From JAXMAO01 sp046350375 (GTDB lineage: Bacteria > Planctomycetota > Phycisphaerae > UBA1845 > UTPLA1), in NCBI GenBank assembly GCA_046350375.1, contig JAXMAO010000006.1, positions 124,001-188,000 of the forward strand: a DNA stretch of 64,000 nt, given 5' to 3'. The notes under the pieces were generated by a model. It made no database searches, was not told the origin of the DNA, and was given only the letters and a program-made list of their open reading frames with translations. Both the position numbers and the translations under genes were made by a program. Positions 1 to 9,448 of this stretch are shown one piece after another. Numbering within the stretch: position 1 is the first letter of the stretch; every line of letters begins with the position of its first letter.

Positions 1-404
1 GTCGGCCACAGGTAGCCCGGCGGACAGGTGGCCGCGGCCAGCGCCAGCGCCGCAAACGGGACCGCGCCGATCCACAGCCAGCGCGACCGCCGCGCGGGCG
101 GCGCACCCGGGCGCGGCATGCGCATCACGCCGACCACGCCCGCCGCGGCGCCGACGGTCAGCAACACGATCCACAGTGCCCGGCTTAGCAGGCCGGCACT
201 GCCCAGCGCCAGCATCAGCAGCGACAGCGTCGGCAGGCCGAAGCCCGCCGCCAGCGCGATCTGCCAGCGCCGCGGTCGATTGTGCAGCCTTAGCGCGCGG
301 AGCCAGGCCTGCCCGAGTCCGACCCCGGCCGCGACGACAAACAGCGCGACTGCCCCTTCGGTGACGACAATCAGCAGAATGGTCGCAACGTCGGCCGTCG
401 ACAT
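1..404 (-). CDS. Partial multi-pass membrane protein (N-terminal 134 residues)
   Basis: An open frame runs from an ATG at 404 to the left edge of the window, so only the N-terminus is visible. The peptide is strongly hydrophobic, with about four membrane segments near residues 5-28, 47-68, 70-92 and 106-124, linked by short Arg-rich loops (for example HNRPRRW and ARRSRW). The visible part ends CPPGYLW. Large planctomycete membrane proteins of the glycosyltransferase-39 or O-antigen type often have such a multi-span N-terminus ending in a PPG-W motif, but the catalytic part lies outside the window, so the function is unassigned. The gene is followed downstream of its start by the acetyltransferase gene on the same strand. 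The plus-strand frame over the same bases looks like a shadow because it continues antisense through the next three genes. Confidence 0.6.
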   Translation of the reverse strand, partial: MSTADVATILLIVVTEGAVALFVVAAGVGLGQAWLRALRLHNRPRRWQIALAAGFGLPTLSLLMLALGSAGLLSRALWIVLLTVGAAAGVVGVMRMPRPGAPPARRSRWLWIGAVPFAALALAAATCPPGYLWP

Positions 405-459
405 GCCGCGCGATTGTAGCGGCCCGCGCCGCGGCCGCGCGGCGCGCCCGAACCGCGCG

Positions 460-960
460 TCACTCGAGATCGATCTGCCAGAACCCCACATCGTGCCACG
501 CGTCGAACTTCCGCCCGACCGCGCGGAACACGCCCACCTTCTCGAAGCCGATCGCCTCGTGCAGCCGCACCGACGCCTCGTTCGGCAGGGTGATTCCAGC
601 GATGACCGTGTGAAACGACCCGGCCCGCAGACGCCTGAACAGCTCGGCGTACAGCGCCCGGGCGACGCCGCGGCGGTGCAGGGTCTGAACGACGTAGACG
701 CCCGCCTCGACCGTGCGGCTGTAGGCGTCGCGCTCGCGCCACAGGCCCGCTTTGCAGTAGCCGGCAAACGCGCCGTTCACCTCGGCCGCCAGCCACGGGT
801 AGCGTTCGCGATACTTCTCCCAAGTCGCGGCGAACTCGGCGTCGGGCGCGGGGGCGAAGGCGAAGTGCACCGCGGTGTGCTCGATGTACCAGTTGGTCAG
901 CGCGTTGGCCGGCGCGACGTCGCTGGCGCGAAATGTCCGGACCTCGCACGGCGTGTTCAT
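460..960 (-). CDS. GNAT N-acetyltransferase, phosphinothricin acetyltransferase-like
   Basis: This 166-residue protein looks like a complete single-domain GNAT of the phosphinothricin/methionine-sulfone acetyltransferase (Pat/MnaT) group. It starts with the usual VRTFRASD strand. It then has the conserved NWYIEHTAVHF segment, the acetyl-CoA loop region VQTLHRRGVARALYAELF around residues 95-115, and the ending NEASVRLHEAIGFEKVGVF typical of the family. It would transfer acetyl from acetyl-CoA to the amino group of a small amino-acid-like substrate in the cytoplasm. The real substrate cannot be read from sequence. The ATG at 960 is the only good start. The neighbouring DinB gene is 30 bp upstream on the same strand, so co-transcription is plausible. 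Confidence 0.85.
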   Translation of the reverse strand: MNTPCEVRTFRASDVAPANALTNWYIEHTAVHFAFAPAPDAEFAATWEKYRERYPWLAAEVNGAFAGYCKAGLWRERDAYSRTVEAGVYVVQTLHRRGVARALYAELFRRLRAGSFHTVIAGITLPNEASVRLHEAIGFEKVGVFRAVGRKFDAWHDVGFWQIDLE

Positions 961-990
961 GGTGCTGTGGAGCTCCTCTGTGCGAAGCGG

Positions 991-1515
991 CTACGCGGGC
1001 CCCATTCCCATGGCGCGGCGCCAGGTGCTGAGCTGCCCGAGATGGCTCTGCGTGTGGCCCGCCAGATAGAAGTTGATCGCCGCGCCGAGCGTCGGGAAGA
1101 GCTCGCGCAGCCGTCCCTCGGCCGGGTTCGGCCGCGCGAAGGCCGCGTCATCCGCCGCCGCCACGGCCGCCACCGCCCGCCGATAGGCCGCAAAGAAAAA
1201 GTCGCACATCGGCGCCATCGGCGGGTAGAGCCGGCCGTCGGCGTCGTCGCGACACTCAACGCCATTCTTGAACAGCGACTCGTAATTGGCCGGAAACGCC
1301 GTCTCGCCAGCCGGCTGACCCAGCCCGGTGACCACGCGGACGGGATAGAGCGACAGGTGGCCGATGACCCAGGCCGGATGATTCGCCTGCAGCGGCGATC
1401 CGCCCGGCCGTGCCAGCCGCGCGAACTGGTCGGCCCGCACGCCCGCCAGCAGCCGCTCGGCGTAGAGCAGGGTCATCTGCCCCGACGCCGCAATGATCGA
1501 CCCGATGCTGTTCAT
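991..1515 (-). CDS. DinB-like four-helix-bundle protein
   Basis: This 174-residue protein has the DinB/YfiT fold pattern: an N-terminal helix, WVIGHLSLYP with the first metal-ligand His, and a C-terminal helix with GHTQSHLGQLSTWRRAMG carrying two spaced His. Such proteins bind a divalent metal and often act as thiol-dependent transferases or are of unknown role. I chose the ATG at 1515 rather than the TTG two codons upstream, because a purine-rich AAAGGGA lies about seven bases before the ATG. It is one of five DinB-superfamily genes in the first 17 kb of the window. The substrate is unknown. Confidence 0.8.
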   Translation of the reverse strand: MNSIGSIIAASGQMTLLYAERLLAGVRADQFARLARPGGSPLQANHPAWVIGHLSLYPVRVVTGLGQPAGETAFPANYESLFKNGVECRDDADGRLYPPMAPMCDFFFAAYRRAVAAVAAADDAAFARPNPAEGRLRELFPTLGAAINFYLAGHTQSHLGQLSTWRRAMGMGPA

Positions 1516-1590
1516 GCTCAATCCCTTTCTCCGCGCGGCCTGGCAATTACGCCCCGCGCACGCCGCGGCCTGAGACGCGCCCCGCGCCAG

Positions 1591-2409
1591 TCAACCGCGA
1601 GCCACCGGTCCGCCTGTCGCCGGCCCGGCCAGACCGTCGAGAAACTCGTCGAGCGCCTGCGCAAATGCCTCCGGCTGCTCCATCGGCGGCACGTGCCCCG
1701 CCCCGGGAATGACCACCAGCCGGGCCCCGCGGATCCGCCGCTGGATGTCCACTAGCCCATCGACCGGCGTGATGGCGTCTTCGGCGCCGACCACGACCAG
1801 TGTCGGCACGTCGATCTGCGGCAGCGTTGGGAACGAGTCGGGCCGTGTTGCCAGCGCCCGCGCGGCCGCCGCGACGCCAACGCGCGAGTTGGACGCCATC
1901 ATTGCAAAGACCTCGTCGCGCAGCGTGGCCGACGCGGTCGGCGCCAAGGCGGTGCCGATCATCGCGCTGGCTGCCGCCTGGCTGCCTTCGCGAAGCACCG
2001 CGGCCGCCAGCGCCTCGCGCCGCGCGACGCCCTCGGGCGACTCGGCGTTGGCCCGCGTGTCGCACAGCGCCAGCGCCGCGACGCGCGCCCGGTGGCGCCG
2101 GAAAAACTCGAACGCGATGATGCCGCCCATCGACAGGCCGCACACCACGACCGGGCCGGGTTCGCCCAGCGCGTCGAGCAGCTCGGCCAGGTCGTCGGCA
2201 AATCGGGTGATCGTCACCGCGTCGCTGGCGGCGCTGCGCCCGTGGCCGCGCAGGTCGGGCGCGATGCAGCGCGCCCGCCGCGCCAGCCGGCTGACGGTCG
2301 GCCGCCACATCTCGCGGGTCAGCGGGAACCCGTGCACGAAAACCACGCTGACCGGCCCGCTGCCGGCCACGTCGCACGCGATCCGCACTCCGTCGATGGT
2401 GAAGTTCAT
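1591..2409 (-). CDS. Alpha/beta-fold hydrolase
   Basis: This 272-residue protein is a typical single-domain alpha/beta hydrolase of the 3-oxoadipate enol-lactonase/esterase type. The oxyanion motif FVHGFPL is near residue 25, the nucleophile elbow GLSMGG puts the catalytic Ser at 93, the acid is Asp211 in VGAEDAITP, and the base is His239 in IPGAGHVPP. It should hydrolyse a small ester or lactone in the cytoplasm; no signal peptide is seen. The substrate cannot be predicted. It sits in a minus-strand series with a VOC-family protein upstream and a DinB protein downstream, which suggests a small accessory metabolism group but no named pathway. Confidence 0.88.
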   Translation of the reverse strand: MNFTIDGVRIACDVAGSGPVSVVFVHGFPLTREMWRPTVSRLARRARCIAPDLRGHGRSAASDAVTITRFADDLAELLDALGEPGPVVVCGLSMGGIIAFEFFRRHRARVAALALCDTRANAESPEGVARREALAAAVLREGSQAAASAMIGTALAPTASATLRDEVFAMMASNSRVGVAAAARALATRPDSFPTLPQIDVPTLVVVGAEDAITPVDGLVDIQRRIRGARLVVIPGAGHVPPMEQPEAFAQALDEFLDGLAGPATGGPVARG

Positions 2410-2487
2410 GTTGGCCAGTGTCGTTGGCGCGACCGCGCGTCCCGCGTGCGCGTCGCGGCCGACTCCGCGCGGCGCCCGCCGGCCGAC

Positions 2488-2886
2488 TCACCGCGCCTTC
2501 GGAGCCCGTGACAGCAGGGACAGCACGTGCCCGTCCGGATCGCGGAAGTCAACCGCCCAGGTTTCGTGCGTGGCGTCCGACGTGACCACGCGCGGTTCGC
2601 GCGCAAAGACCACGCCGCGCGACTGCAAGGCGTCGCGCGCCGAAAAGATGTCGGCCACCTCAAATACGCACTCGGTCAGCAGCGGATCGGTCGAATTCCG
2701 CGGAATCGACGTCTGCTCGTTCAGAATGAGCCGCACGCCGCCGGCGTCGAAGAACGCGAACGACTCGAACGTCGTCAGCAGCGACAGCCCCAGCGCATCG
2801 CGATAAAACGGCAGCGCCCGGGCCAGGTCGGCGGTGCGCAGCACAACCGCTCCCAGCCGCTGCACGGTTGCCACCGCAGGGGGCAT
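2488..2886 (-). CDS. VOC-family (glyoxalase/bleomycin-resistance-like) protein
   Basis: This 132-residue protein has the vicinal-oxygen-chelate layout of two beta-alpha-beta-beta-beta modules. The N-terminal module has VVLRTADLARALPFYRDALGL and the C-terminal one has WAVDFRDPDGHVLSLL, the classic ending of this superfamily. Members bind a divalent metal and act as lyases, dioxygenases or drug-binding proteins, so the exact role is open. The ATG at 2886 is preferred over one ten codons upstream because GGAGGG lies six bases before it. It is encoded directly upstream of the alpha/beta hydrolase on the same strand. Confidence 0.82.
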   Translation of the reverse strand: MPPAVATVQRLGAVVLRTADLARALPFYRDALGLSLLTTFESFAFFDAGGVRLILNEQTSIPRNSTDPLLTECVFEVADIFSARDALQSRGVVFAREPRVVTSDATHETWAVDFRDPDGHVLSLLSRAPKAR

Positions 2887-2946
2887 GCGAGACCCTCCGA
2901 ATTTCCGCGGACGCATTGTCTGCCGCGCCGCGCGCCGCCGGCGCGC

Positions 2947-3414
2947 CTACCGCGCGAAGACCGTCAGCATCGGCCGGTCGTGGTGGTTCATCGCCCGCGC
3001 CACGAACCGCACGCCGCGAATCTCGCGATAGGTGCCCGGCAGGTCGATCACGCGCGTCCGCGCGCCGCCCCCCAGCTCGTCGCGAATGACCGGCGAGAAA
3101 GGCCGCCCGTTTCCGAACACGATTTCGACGTCGCGCAGCTCCATCGCGCCGCCATTGACCGTGAACCGCACCTGGCGATACGGGCCCGAATCGGCTCGGC
3201 AGTCGATCATGTATGGCCGCGCGTGCGTCGAATCGACCGACCGGCCGCCCAGCTCGCGCCAGCGCTGCGGGCGATAGTCGGCGCCATCGTCGGGACGATG
3301 CGGCCGACTCGGGCGGTCATCGCGGTCGTAGTCATGTCGCAACCCGTGACAGGCCGACAACGTCAGCGGCCACGCCAGCACCCCGGTCAACAGCATGCGC
3401 ATTGATCGTGACAT
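2947..3414 (-). CDS. Small hypothetical lipoprotein
   Basis: This 155-residue protein begins with a positively charged n-region, a hydrophobic stretch (LLTGVLAWPLTL) and a lipobox LSAC, so it is predicted to be exported and lipidated at the cysteine. A charged, Asp/Arg/Pro-rich linker follows (about residues 27-50). The rest is a beta-rich domain with phrases such as VRFTVNGGAMELRDVEIVF and TYREIRGVRFVARAM. I recognise no catalytic motif; it may belong to the DUF2541-type secreted proteins, but that is a guess. An AGGAG ribosome-binding site sits seven bases before the ATG, which supports the start. About 320 bp without a complete gene separate it from the peroxidase gene on the other strand. 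Confidence 0.7.
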   Translation of the reverse strand: MSRSMRMLLTGVLAWPLTLSACHGLRHDYDRDDRPSRPHRPDDGADYRPQRWRELGGRSVDSTHARPYMIDCRADSGPYRQVRFTVNGGAMELRDVEIVFGNGRPFSPVIRDELGGGARTRVIDLPGTYREIRGVRFVARAMNHHDRPMLTVFAR

Positions 3415-3550
3415 GGCTTGCTCCTGTCTGCCCCAGTTTGAAACACCCTTGTTCCGGCCCGGGCCGAAAGCGTAGCAGCCGGGCCTGTTCGTGACAATCG
3501 ACCGCCCGCGGACGCGGCCGGCCGGGCGCCTCGCGCGCAGCGCCGCCGCG

Positions 3551-3640
3551 CTACACCTGCAGAAAGCCTAGGTGCAGCTCGGCGTGCCGCAGATTGAGAG
3601 CAATCCGCTCCGACTCCGGCATCGGGCCGAACGCCGGGCT
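3551..3640 (-). pseudogene. Truncated 3'-end copy of the DUF1569 gene (direct repeat, left copy)
   Basis: These 90 bases match 5441-5530 with only two differences (at 3555 and 3557). From 3558 to 3640 the 83 bases are identical to 5448-5530. The copy keeps the stop codon and about the last 29 codons of the downstream DUF1569 gene and then ends abruptly at 3640. It lies in the same orientation as the intact gene, with the haem-peroxidase gene between the two copies. No start codon or rest of the gene is present, so it is a remnant. The rest of the 3415-3737 spacer holds a candidate promoter and no other gene that I can support. Confidence 0.9.
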
Positions 3641-3668
3641 TGATAATTTTCCGCCCCGGCGGTATGAC
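3640..3668 (+). promoter_or_regulatory. Candidate sigma70-type promoter for the peroxidase gene
   Basis: TTGATA at 3640-3645 and TATGAC at 3663-3668 are separated by exactly 17 bases, a good match to a housekeeping promoter in a region that is otherwise very GC-rich. The -35 box begins on the last base of the truncated DUF1569 copy, so the promoter starts exactly at the repeat junction. The start codon of the peroxidase is about 70 bases downstream, with a strong GAGGAGGA ribosome-binding site at 3723-3730. Confidence 0.4.
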
Positions 3669-3737
3669 GCGCTGTCCCCGTGTTGTGCCCTTTGCCGGGG
3701 TCCGCGCTCTCACTGCCCGCCTGAGGAGGAATGAACC

Positions 3738-5396
3738 GTGTCGGCTTCACAAATAACTCCAGACTGTCATTACGCGCCGTATTTCTGCGGATTGCGAAGC
3801 GCCGTTTGCGCCGCCATGGTGATTGGCCTGGGGGTCGCGCGCGTCCGGGCCGATGATCGCACGTTCGACGGCGCCGGGAACAACGTCGCCAATCCGACGT
3901 GGGGCGCCGCCGGTGTGCCCCTGATGCGCCTCTCGCCGTCGGCCTACAGCGACGGCGTCTGGACCATGGGCGGCGCCGGACGCGAGAATCCGCGCGTCAT
4001 CAGCAACACCATCGTGGCGCAATCCGGGTCGATTCCCAACGGGCGCGGATTGAGTGACTGGGTCTGGCAGTGGGGCCAGTTCCTCGATCACGATTTTGAC
4101 CTCGTCCCCGCCGCCAGCCCCACCGAGCCGCAGTACATCAACGTGCCGCCCGGGGACCCGGTGTTCGGGTTTCCCCAGATTCCGTTCAACCGCTCGACCT
4201 ACGATCCGTCCACCGGTACGGCTCCGGGCAATCCACGCCGCCAGACCAACGCGATCACGTCCTACCTGGACGGTTCGATGGTCTACGGGTCGGATCTCGC
4301 CACGGCGAACTCGCTGCGCACTCTTTCCGGCGGACGACTGGCCACCACGGTGCACGCGACCGGCGACCTTCTGCCGCAGGACGGTCTGGGTAACTTCGTG
4401 GCCGGCGATGTGCGCGTGAACGAGCAGATCGGCCTGACGTCGGTTCACACGCTGTTCATGCGCGAGCACAATTACTGGGCCGACCAGTTGTCGCTGGCGA
4501 ATCCGGGTTGGAACGACGAGCAAGTCTATCAGCGCGCCCGCAAGATCGTCGGCGGCGAGATTGAATCAATTACGGTTCACGAATGGCTGCCGGCGCTGAC
4601 GGGCGCGCCGGTCGCACCCTATGGCGGTTATGACGCGGGCGTGAACGCCACGGTCTCCAACGAATTCGCCGCGGCGCTGTTTCGCGTCGGGCACACCATG
4701 CTCTCGCCCCAGCTACTCCGCCTGGATAATGACGGGAACGTCATTCCGCAGGGGAACTCATCGTTGCAGGATTCTTTCTTCCGGCCGGACAAGATCGTCA
4801 ACGAGGGAGGAATCGCGCCAATCCTGAAAGGCCTCGCCTCTCAGGCCATGCAGGAGGTCGACCAGCACATCGTCGAAGACGTGCGAAGCTTTCTCTTCAC
4901 GATCCCAACCGGCGGATTCGACCTCGCGGCGCTCAACATCCAGCGCGGACGCGACCACGGCTTGATCGACTACAACTCCGTTCGGGTCGCCTACGGCCTG
5001 CCCGCCGTCGTTTCGTTCACCGACATCACCTCCAACCCGGCGCTGGCGGCGCAACTGGCGGCAGTCTTCGGCACGGTCGACAACATAGACCTGTGGATCG
5101 GCGCCCTGTCCGAGGATCATCTCCCCGGTTCAAGTCTCGGTCCACTGCTCACGGCCGGCATCCTCGATCAGTTCATGCGGGCGCGCTCCGGCGACCGATT
5201 CTGGTTCGAGAACGATTCTGACCTGACCGGCATTCTGCCAACCCTGGAGGGCACGACGCTGGCGGACATCATCCGCCGCAATTCCGGCATCACCAGTCTC
5301 CAGCCCAACGTCTTTCTGGTCCCCGAGCCGGCCACGTTCGCGCTGCTGCTTGCGGGCGGACTTACGTTCCGCCGGCGGCGCGGAGCTGCCCGCTGA
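3738..5396 (+). CDS. Secreted haem peroxidase (animal-peroxidase family) with PEP-CTERM anchor
   Basis: This 552-residue protein belongs to the animal-type haem peroxidase family (An_peroxidase). A signal peptide covers about residues 20-38. The distal His is His118 in QWGQFLDHDF, the conserved VNEQIGLTSVHTLFMREHN follows near 228-246, the proximal haem ligand is His319 in FRVGHTML, and the family motif NIQRGRDHG is near 402. The last 24 residues form a PEP-CTERM sorting signal: VPEP, a hydrophobic stretch and a RRRR cluster. The protein should therefore be exported, cut by an exosortase and held at the cell surface, where it would oxidise halides or phenols with hydrogen peroxide. The GTG start at 3738 follows GAGGAGGA by seven bases. 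It is the only plus-strand gene in the first 12.8 kb and lies between two copies of a DUF1569 3' end, which suggests insertion. Confidence 0.93.
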   Translation: MSASQITPDCHYAPYFCGLRSAVCAAMVIGLGVARVRADDRTFDGAGNNVANPTWGAAGVPLMRLSPSAYSDGVWTMGGAGRENPRVISNTIVAQSGSIPNGRGLSDWVWQWGQFLDHDFDLVPAASPTEPQYINVPPGDPVFGFPQIPFNRSTYDPSTGTAPGNPRRQTNAITSYLDGSMVYGSDLATANSLRTLSGGRLATTVHATGDLLPQDGLGNFVAGDVRVNEQIGLTSVHTLFMREHNYWADQLSLANPGWNDEQVYQRARKIVGGEIESITVHEWLPALTGAPVAPYGGYDAGVNATVSNEFAAALFRVGHTMLSPQLLRLDNDGNVIPQGNSSLQDSFFRPDKIVNEGGIAPILKGLASQAMQEVDQHIVEDVRSFLFTIPTGGFDLAALNIQRGRDHGLIDYNSVRVAYGLPAVVSFTDITSNPALAAQLAAVFGTVDNIDLWIGALSEDHLPGSSLGPLLTAGILDQFMRARSGDRFWFENDSDLTGILPTLEGTTLADIIRRNSGITSLQPNVFLVPEPATFALLLAGGLTFRRRRGAAR

Positions 5397-5440
5397 ACTT
5401 GCGGCCGACCGCCGTGACTCCCACGCCCATCGCGCCAACG

Positions 5441-5530
5441 CTACGCGTGCAGAAAGCCTAGGTGCAGCTCGGCGTGCCGCAGATTGAGAGCAATCCGCTC
5501 CGACTCCGGCATCGGGCCGAACGCCGGGCT
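5441..5530 (-). repeat. Direct repeat, right copy (3' end of the intact DUF1569 gene)
   Basis: This is the parent copy of the 90-base repeat at 3551-3640. It is the last 29 codons and stop of the intact DUF1569 gene. The distance between equivalent bases of the two copies is 1,890 bp, and the interval is almost entirely the PEP-CTERM peroxidase gene with its promoter. The repeat ends coincide with the gene's stop codon on one side and with the peroxidase promoter on the other. Confidence 0.9.
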
Positions 5531-5935
5531 GGGGAAGCGGGCCGGCTCGCCGCTCGCCAGCCGGCGCGCGGCACGACGCAGCGCCGCGGCGCCGGCCGCG
5601 GTCGACATCGGCTCGGTGCCGTAGGTGCCGTCCGGGACGCCGGGAATGCGGCGTCCGACCGGCATCCCGTTCCGCAGGTACCTACCCTTCAAGAAGCGCA
5701 GCACAACCCGGATCGGCCACGGTGGCGGCTTGAGCGGGTAGCCGTCGTAGCCATAGTCGATCCACGCGGCCACGTGGCCCATCACCTGCCCGGCCGACCA
5801 GTTCCCGATGCAGCGCAGGCGCCCGGCGGCGTCGGCCGCCTCAATTCGATCCACTTCGGCCAGCAGCGCGTCGATGGTTTCGAAGCGCAGCGGGCGACGG
5901 TCGCGGACCCTGCGCGTATCGACCGTGTCAGGCAT
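5441..5935 (-). CDS. DUF1569 (DinB-superfamily) protein
   Basis: This 164-residue protein matches the DUF1569 branch of the DinB superfamily: an N-terminal RPLRFETIDALLAEVDRIEAA helix, a metal-ligand-like His in SAGQVMGHVAAWIDYG, the long insert with PPWPIRVVLRFLKGRYLRNG, and a C-terminal LRHAELHLGFLH helix with two His. The function is unknown; the fold suggests metal-dependent small-molecule chemistry. The ATG at 5935 is the natural start. Its 3' end is duplicated upstream of the neighbouring peroxidase, as if a block had been inserted at the gene's stop codon while leaving the gene intact. Confidence 0.85.
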   Translation of the reverse strand: MPDTVDTRRVRDRRPLRFETIDALLAEVDRIEAADAAGRLRCIGNWSAGQVMGHVAAWIDYGYDGYPLKPPPWPIRVVLRFLKGRYLRNGMPVGRRIPGVPDGTYGTEPMSTAAGAAALRRAARRLASGEPARFPSPAFGPMPESERIALNLRHAELHLGFLHA

Positions 5936-6062
5936 AGATCACCCTGCCCAGAGGCGCAACGCCACACCACCGCCGCGCGGTCGCCCGTTGCGGCCGGCGA
6001 GGGCGCCAAGTGTGTCGGGCAGGCGCGGGCCGGCAGCGCGCATCGGCCCGCGCTGTGCGCGA

Positions 6063-6860
6063 CTATTCGTACACGTTCGTGCTCTCGGTCTCGCCGACCG
6101 GCGTCTCGATCTGGTCGCTCTTCATGCTCACGGCAAATCGGCAATCGCCGGCCGCGACGCCCTTGACCGTGACCGTGAAGCTCGCCCGGGCCTTGGGCGC
6201 CAGCGTCGCCAGCGGTGCGAACTTCACCATCTTGCCCTCGGCGCTGCCCTGGGTCGCACCGCCAGCGCGCACGAACTCTTCTTCGCGCGGCAGGGTGCAT
6301 TCGACGCGAATGTTCGTGCCGGTCTCGCTGCCCTGGTTCGTAACCATGATCGTGTATGTGGTCTGCGTGCCGATTTCGACCGGGTCCGGATCGTCCACGC
6401 ACTCCAGCAGAATGGCCGGAATGCCCTTCACCGGCAGCTCGCACACGGCCTGACCCATGCCGCACCAGGTGACGGTCGCCACATTGCGCAGCGTGGTGAT
6501 GGTGTCGCAGCGCACGTTCACCTTCATCGTCTTCGACTCGCCCGCGCCGAGCGACCCGATGGACCACATCACGTTCGAGCCCTGCCGCTGACCGCCGCTG
6601 TCGGCGCTCAGGAACTGCGCTCCGGCCGGCAGCGCGTCGGTCACCACCACGTTCGACGCCGGGCCGGTGCCGCGGTTCGTCACCATGATCTCGAACGTCG
6701 CCTCGCGCCCGACGTAGCGCAGGTGCGGACAATTCTTCGTGATTTCGACCATCGGCGCGCCGCCGGCCGGCTGGCCGCCATGCTGCGGCAAGGCCCACGC
6801 CACGCTGGCCAGCGCCCCGACCACCAACGCCAATCCGCCAATCTGCCGAGTGCGAATCAT
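6063..6860 (-). CDS. Secreted DUF11-repeat protein
   Basis: This 265-residue protein has a signal peptide (about residues 8-24, hydrophobic GLALVVGALASVAWA) and two DUF11 (conserved repeat) beta-sandwich domains. The first includes NRGTGPASNVVVTDALPAG near residue 65 and the second includes NQGSETGTNIRVECTLPREE near 175. DUF11 domains are common on planctomycete surface proteins and are thought to be structural or adhesive. Conserved Cys residues in the repeats (CPHL, VRCDT, TWCGMGQAVCEL) could form disulfides outside the cytoplasm. No sorting signal is seen at the C-terminus (ending NVYE), so it is likely periplasmic or secreted. A GGAAGGGAG ribosome-binding site precedes the ATG. The 230 bases between its start and the next gene hold nothing that I can identify. 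Confidence 0.85.
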   Translation of the reverse strand: MIRTRQIGGLALVVGALASVAWALPQHGGQPAGGAPMVEITKNCPHLRYVGREATFEIMVTNRGTGPASNVVVTDALPAGAQFLSADSGGQRQGSNVMWSIGSLGAGESKTMKVNVRCDTITTLRNVATVTWCGMGQAVCELPVKGIPAILLECVDDPDPVEIGTQTTYTIMVTNQGSETGTNIRVECTLPREEEFVRAGGATQGSAEGKMVKFAPLATLAPKARASFTVTVKGVAAGDCRFAVSMKSDQIETPVGETESTNVYE

Positions 6861-7090
6861 GGGAACTCCCTTCCGAAGGCTGGCGCGCTGTCGACCCCCG
6901 GATACGCGCTCACACAGGCCCGCACCGGGCCGGCGCGTGACAGGCTGTCGCGGCGCTCGTCCGCCTGCAAGTTGTTGATCGCCGCAGACAACGCGGCAAT
7001 CCGCACTGCACGCTAAAGACGCGCGGCGACACTGTCAAACCACGATTGACCGCCCATCCGCGCGGCCGCCGACCGAGCCACGACCGCCGC

Positions 7091-7555
7091 TTACGACGGC
7101 TTCCAGGCGGCGCCGCGCCGCGCGCATTCTTCCGGCGAGACGTCTTCGATGTGCGTCGCCAGTCCCCACACGTGGCCGAACGAATCCATCACCTTGCCGT
7201 AGCGATCGCCCCAGAACATGTTCGATGGGGGCATGACGGCGGTGCATCCGGCCTCAATCGCCCGCTGAAAGGCGCGGTCGGCGTCGGGCACGTAGAGGTG
7301 CAGCCCGCCGCTGATGTGATTGGGCGCGGGGGCCTTCATCCCCATGTTGGGCCATTCGTCGGACAACATGAAGATCGAATCGCCGATCTTCATCTCGGCG
7401 TGCATGATGCCGCCCGTCGGCCCGCGCATGCACATGACTTCCTCGGCCCCGAAGGCCTTCTTGTACAAGGCCATCGCCGCCTCGGCACCCTTGACGATGA
7501 TCGACGGAGTGATCGTGTGAAACCCCGGCGGAATCGGAGACACCGGCTTGCTCAT
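7091..7555 (-). CDS. PhnB-like VOC-family protein
   Basis: This 154-residue protein is the PhnB/glyoxalase-like type of the VOC superfamily. Features include FHTITPSIIVKGAEAAMALYK at the N-terminus, HAEMKIGDSIFMLSDE in the middle, GGLHLYVPDADRAF and the closing WGDRYGKVMDSFGHVWGLATH. The family often binds a metal but has no single known reaction. The ending PEECARRGAAW is common to many such proteins. GAAGGGAG six or seven bases before the ATG supports the start. The gene stands alone between the DUF11 gene and thiC, all on the minus strand. Confidence 0.85.
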   Translation of the reverse strand: MSKPVSPIPPGFHTITPSIIVKGAEAAMALYKKAFGAEEVMCMRGPTGGIMHAEMKIGDSIFMLSDEWPNMGMKAPAPNHISGGLHLYVPDADRAFQRAIEAGCTAVMPPSNMFWGDRYGKVMDSFGHVWGLATHIEDVSPEECARRGAAWKPS

Positions 7556-7740
7556 GAGACGCTCCCTTCAGTGAACGGCCCGCCCGAACGCATGACCGCG
7601 TGCCCGTGCCGCGGTCGCGGCCGAAACCCGTCCGGCCCGCGACATACCTTACATATTCCAAACATGCCCGTCAAGGGGTGGCGCGAAGAATTCCTGGCCT
7701 GGCCAGGCGCCGGCCGATTCGGGCGCTCGCCCGCGGCCGC

Positions 7741-9402
<1,662 letters not shown>

Positions 9403-9448
9403 TTCACTGCCTTTCAGAGGGGGAGAGTTCCCCCGCGATTCCATGAAT

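Noticed and set aside
28..1755. A 575-codon plus-strand frame
   Set aside because: It covers, in antisense, the membrane protein, acetyltransferase and DinB genes, and its composition is shadow-like.
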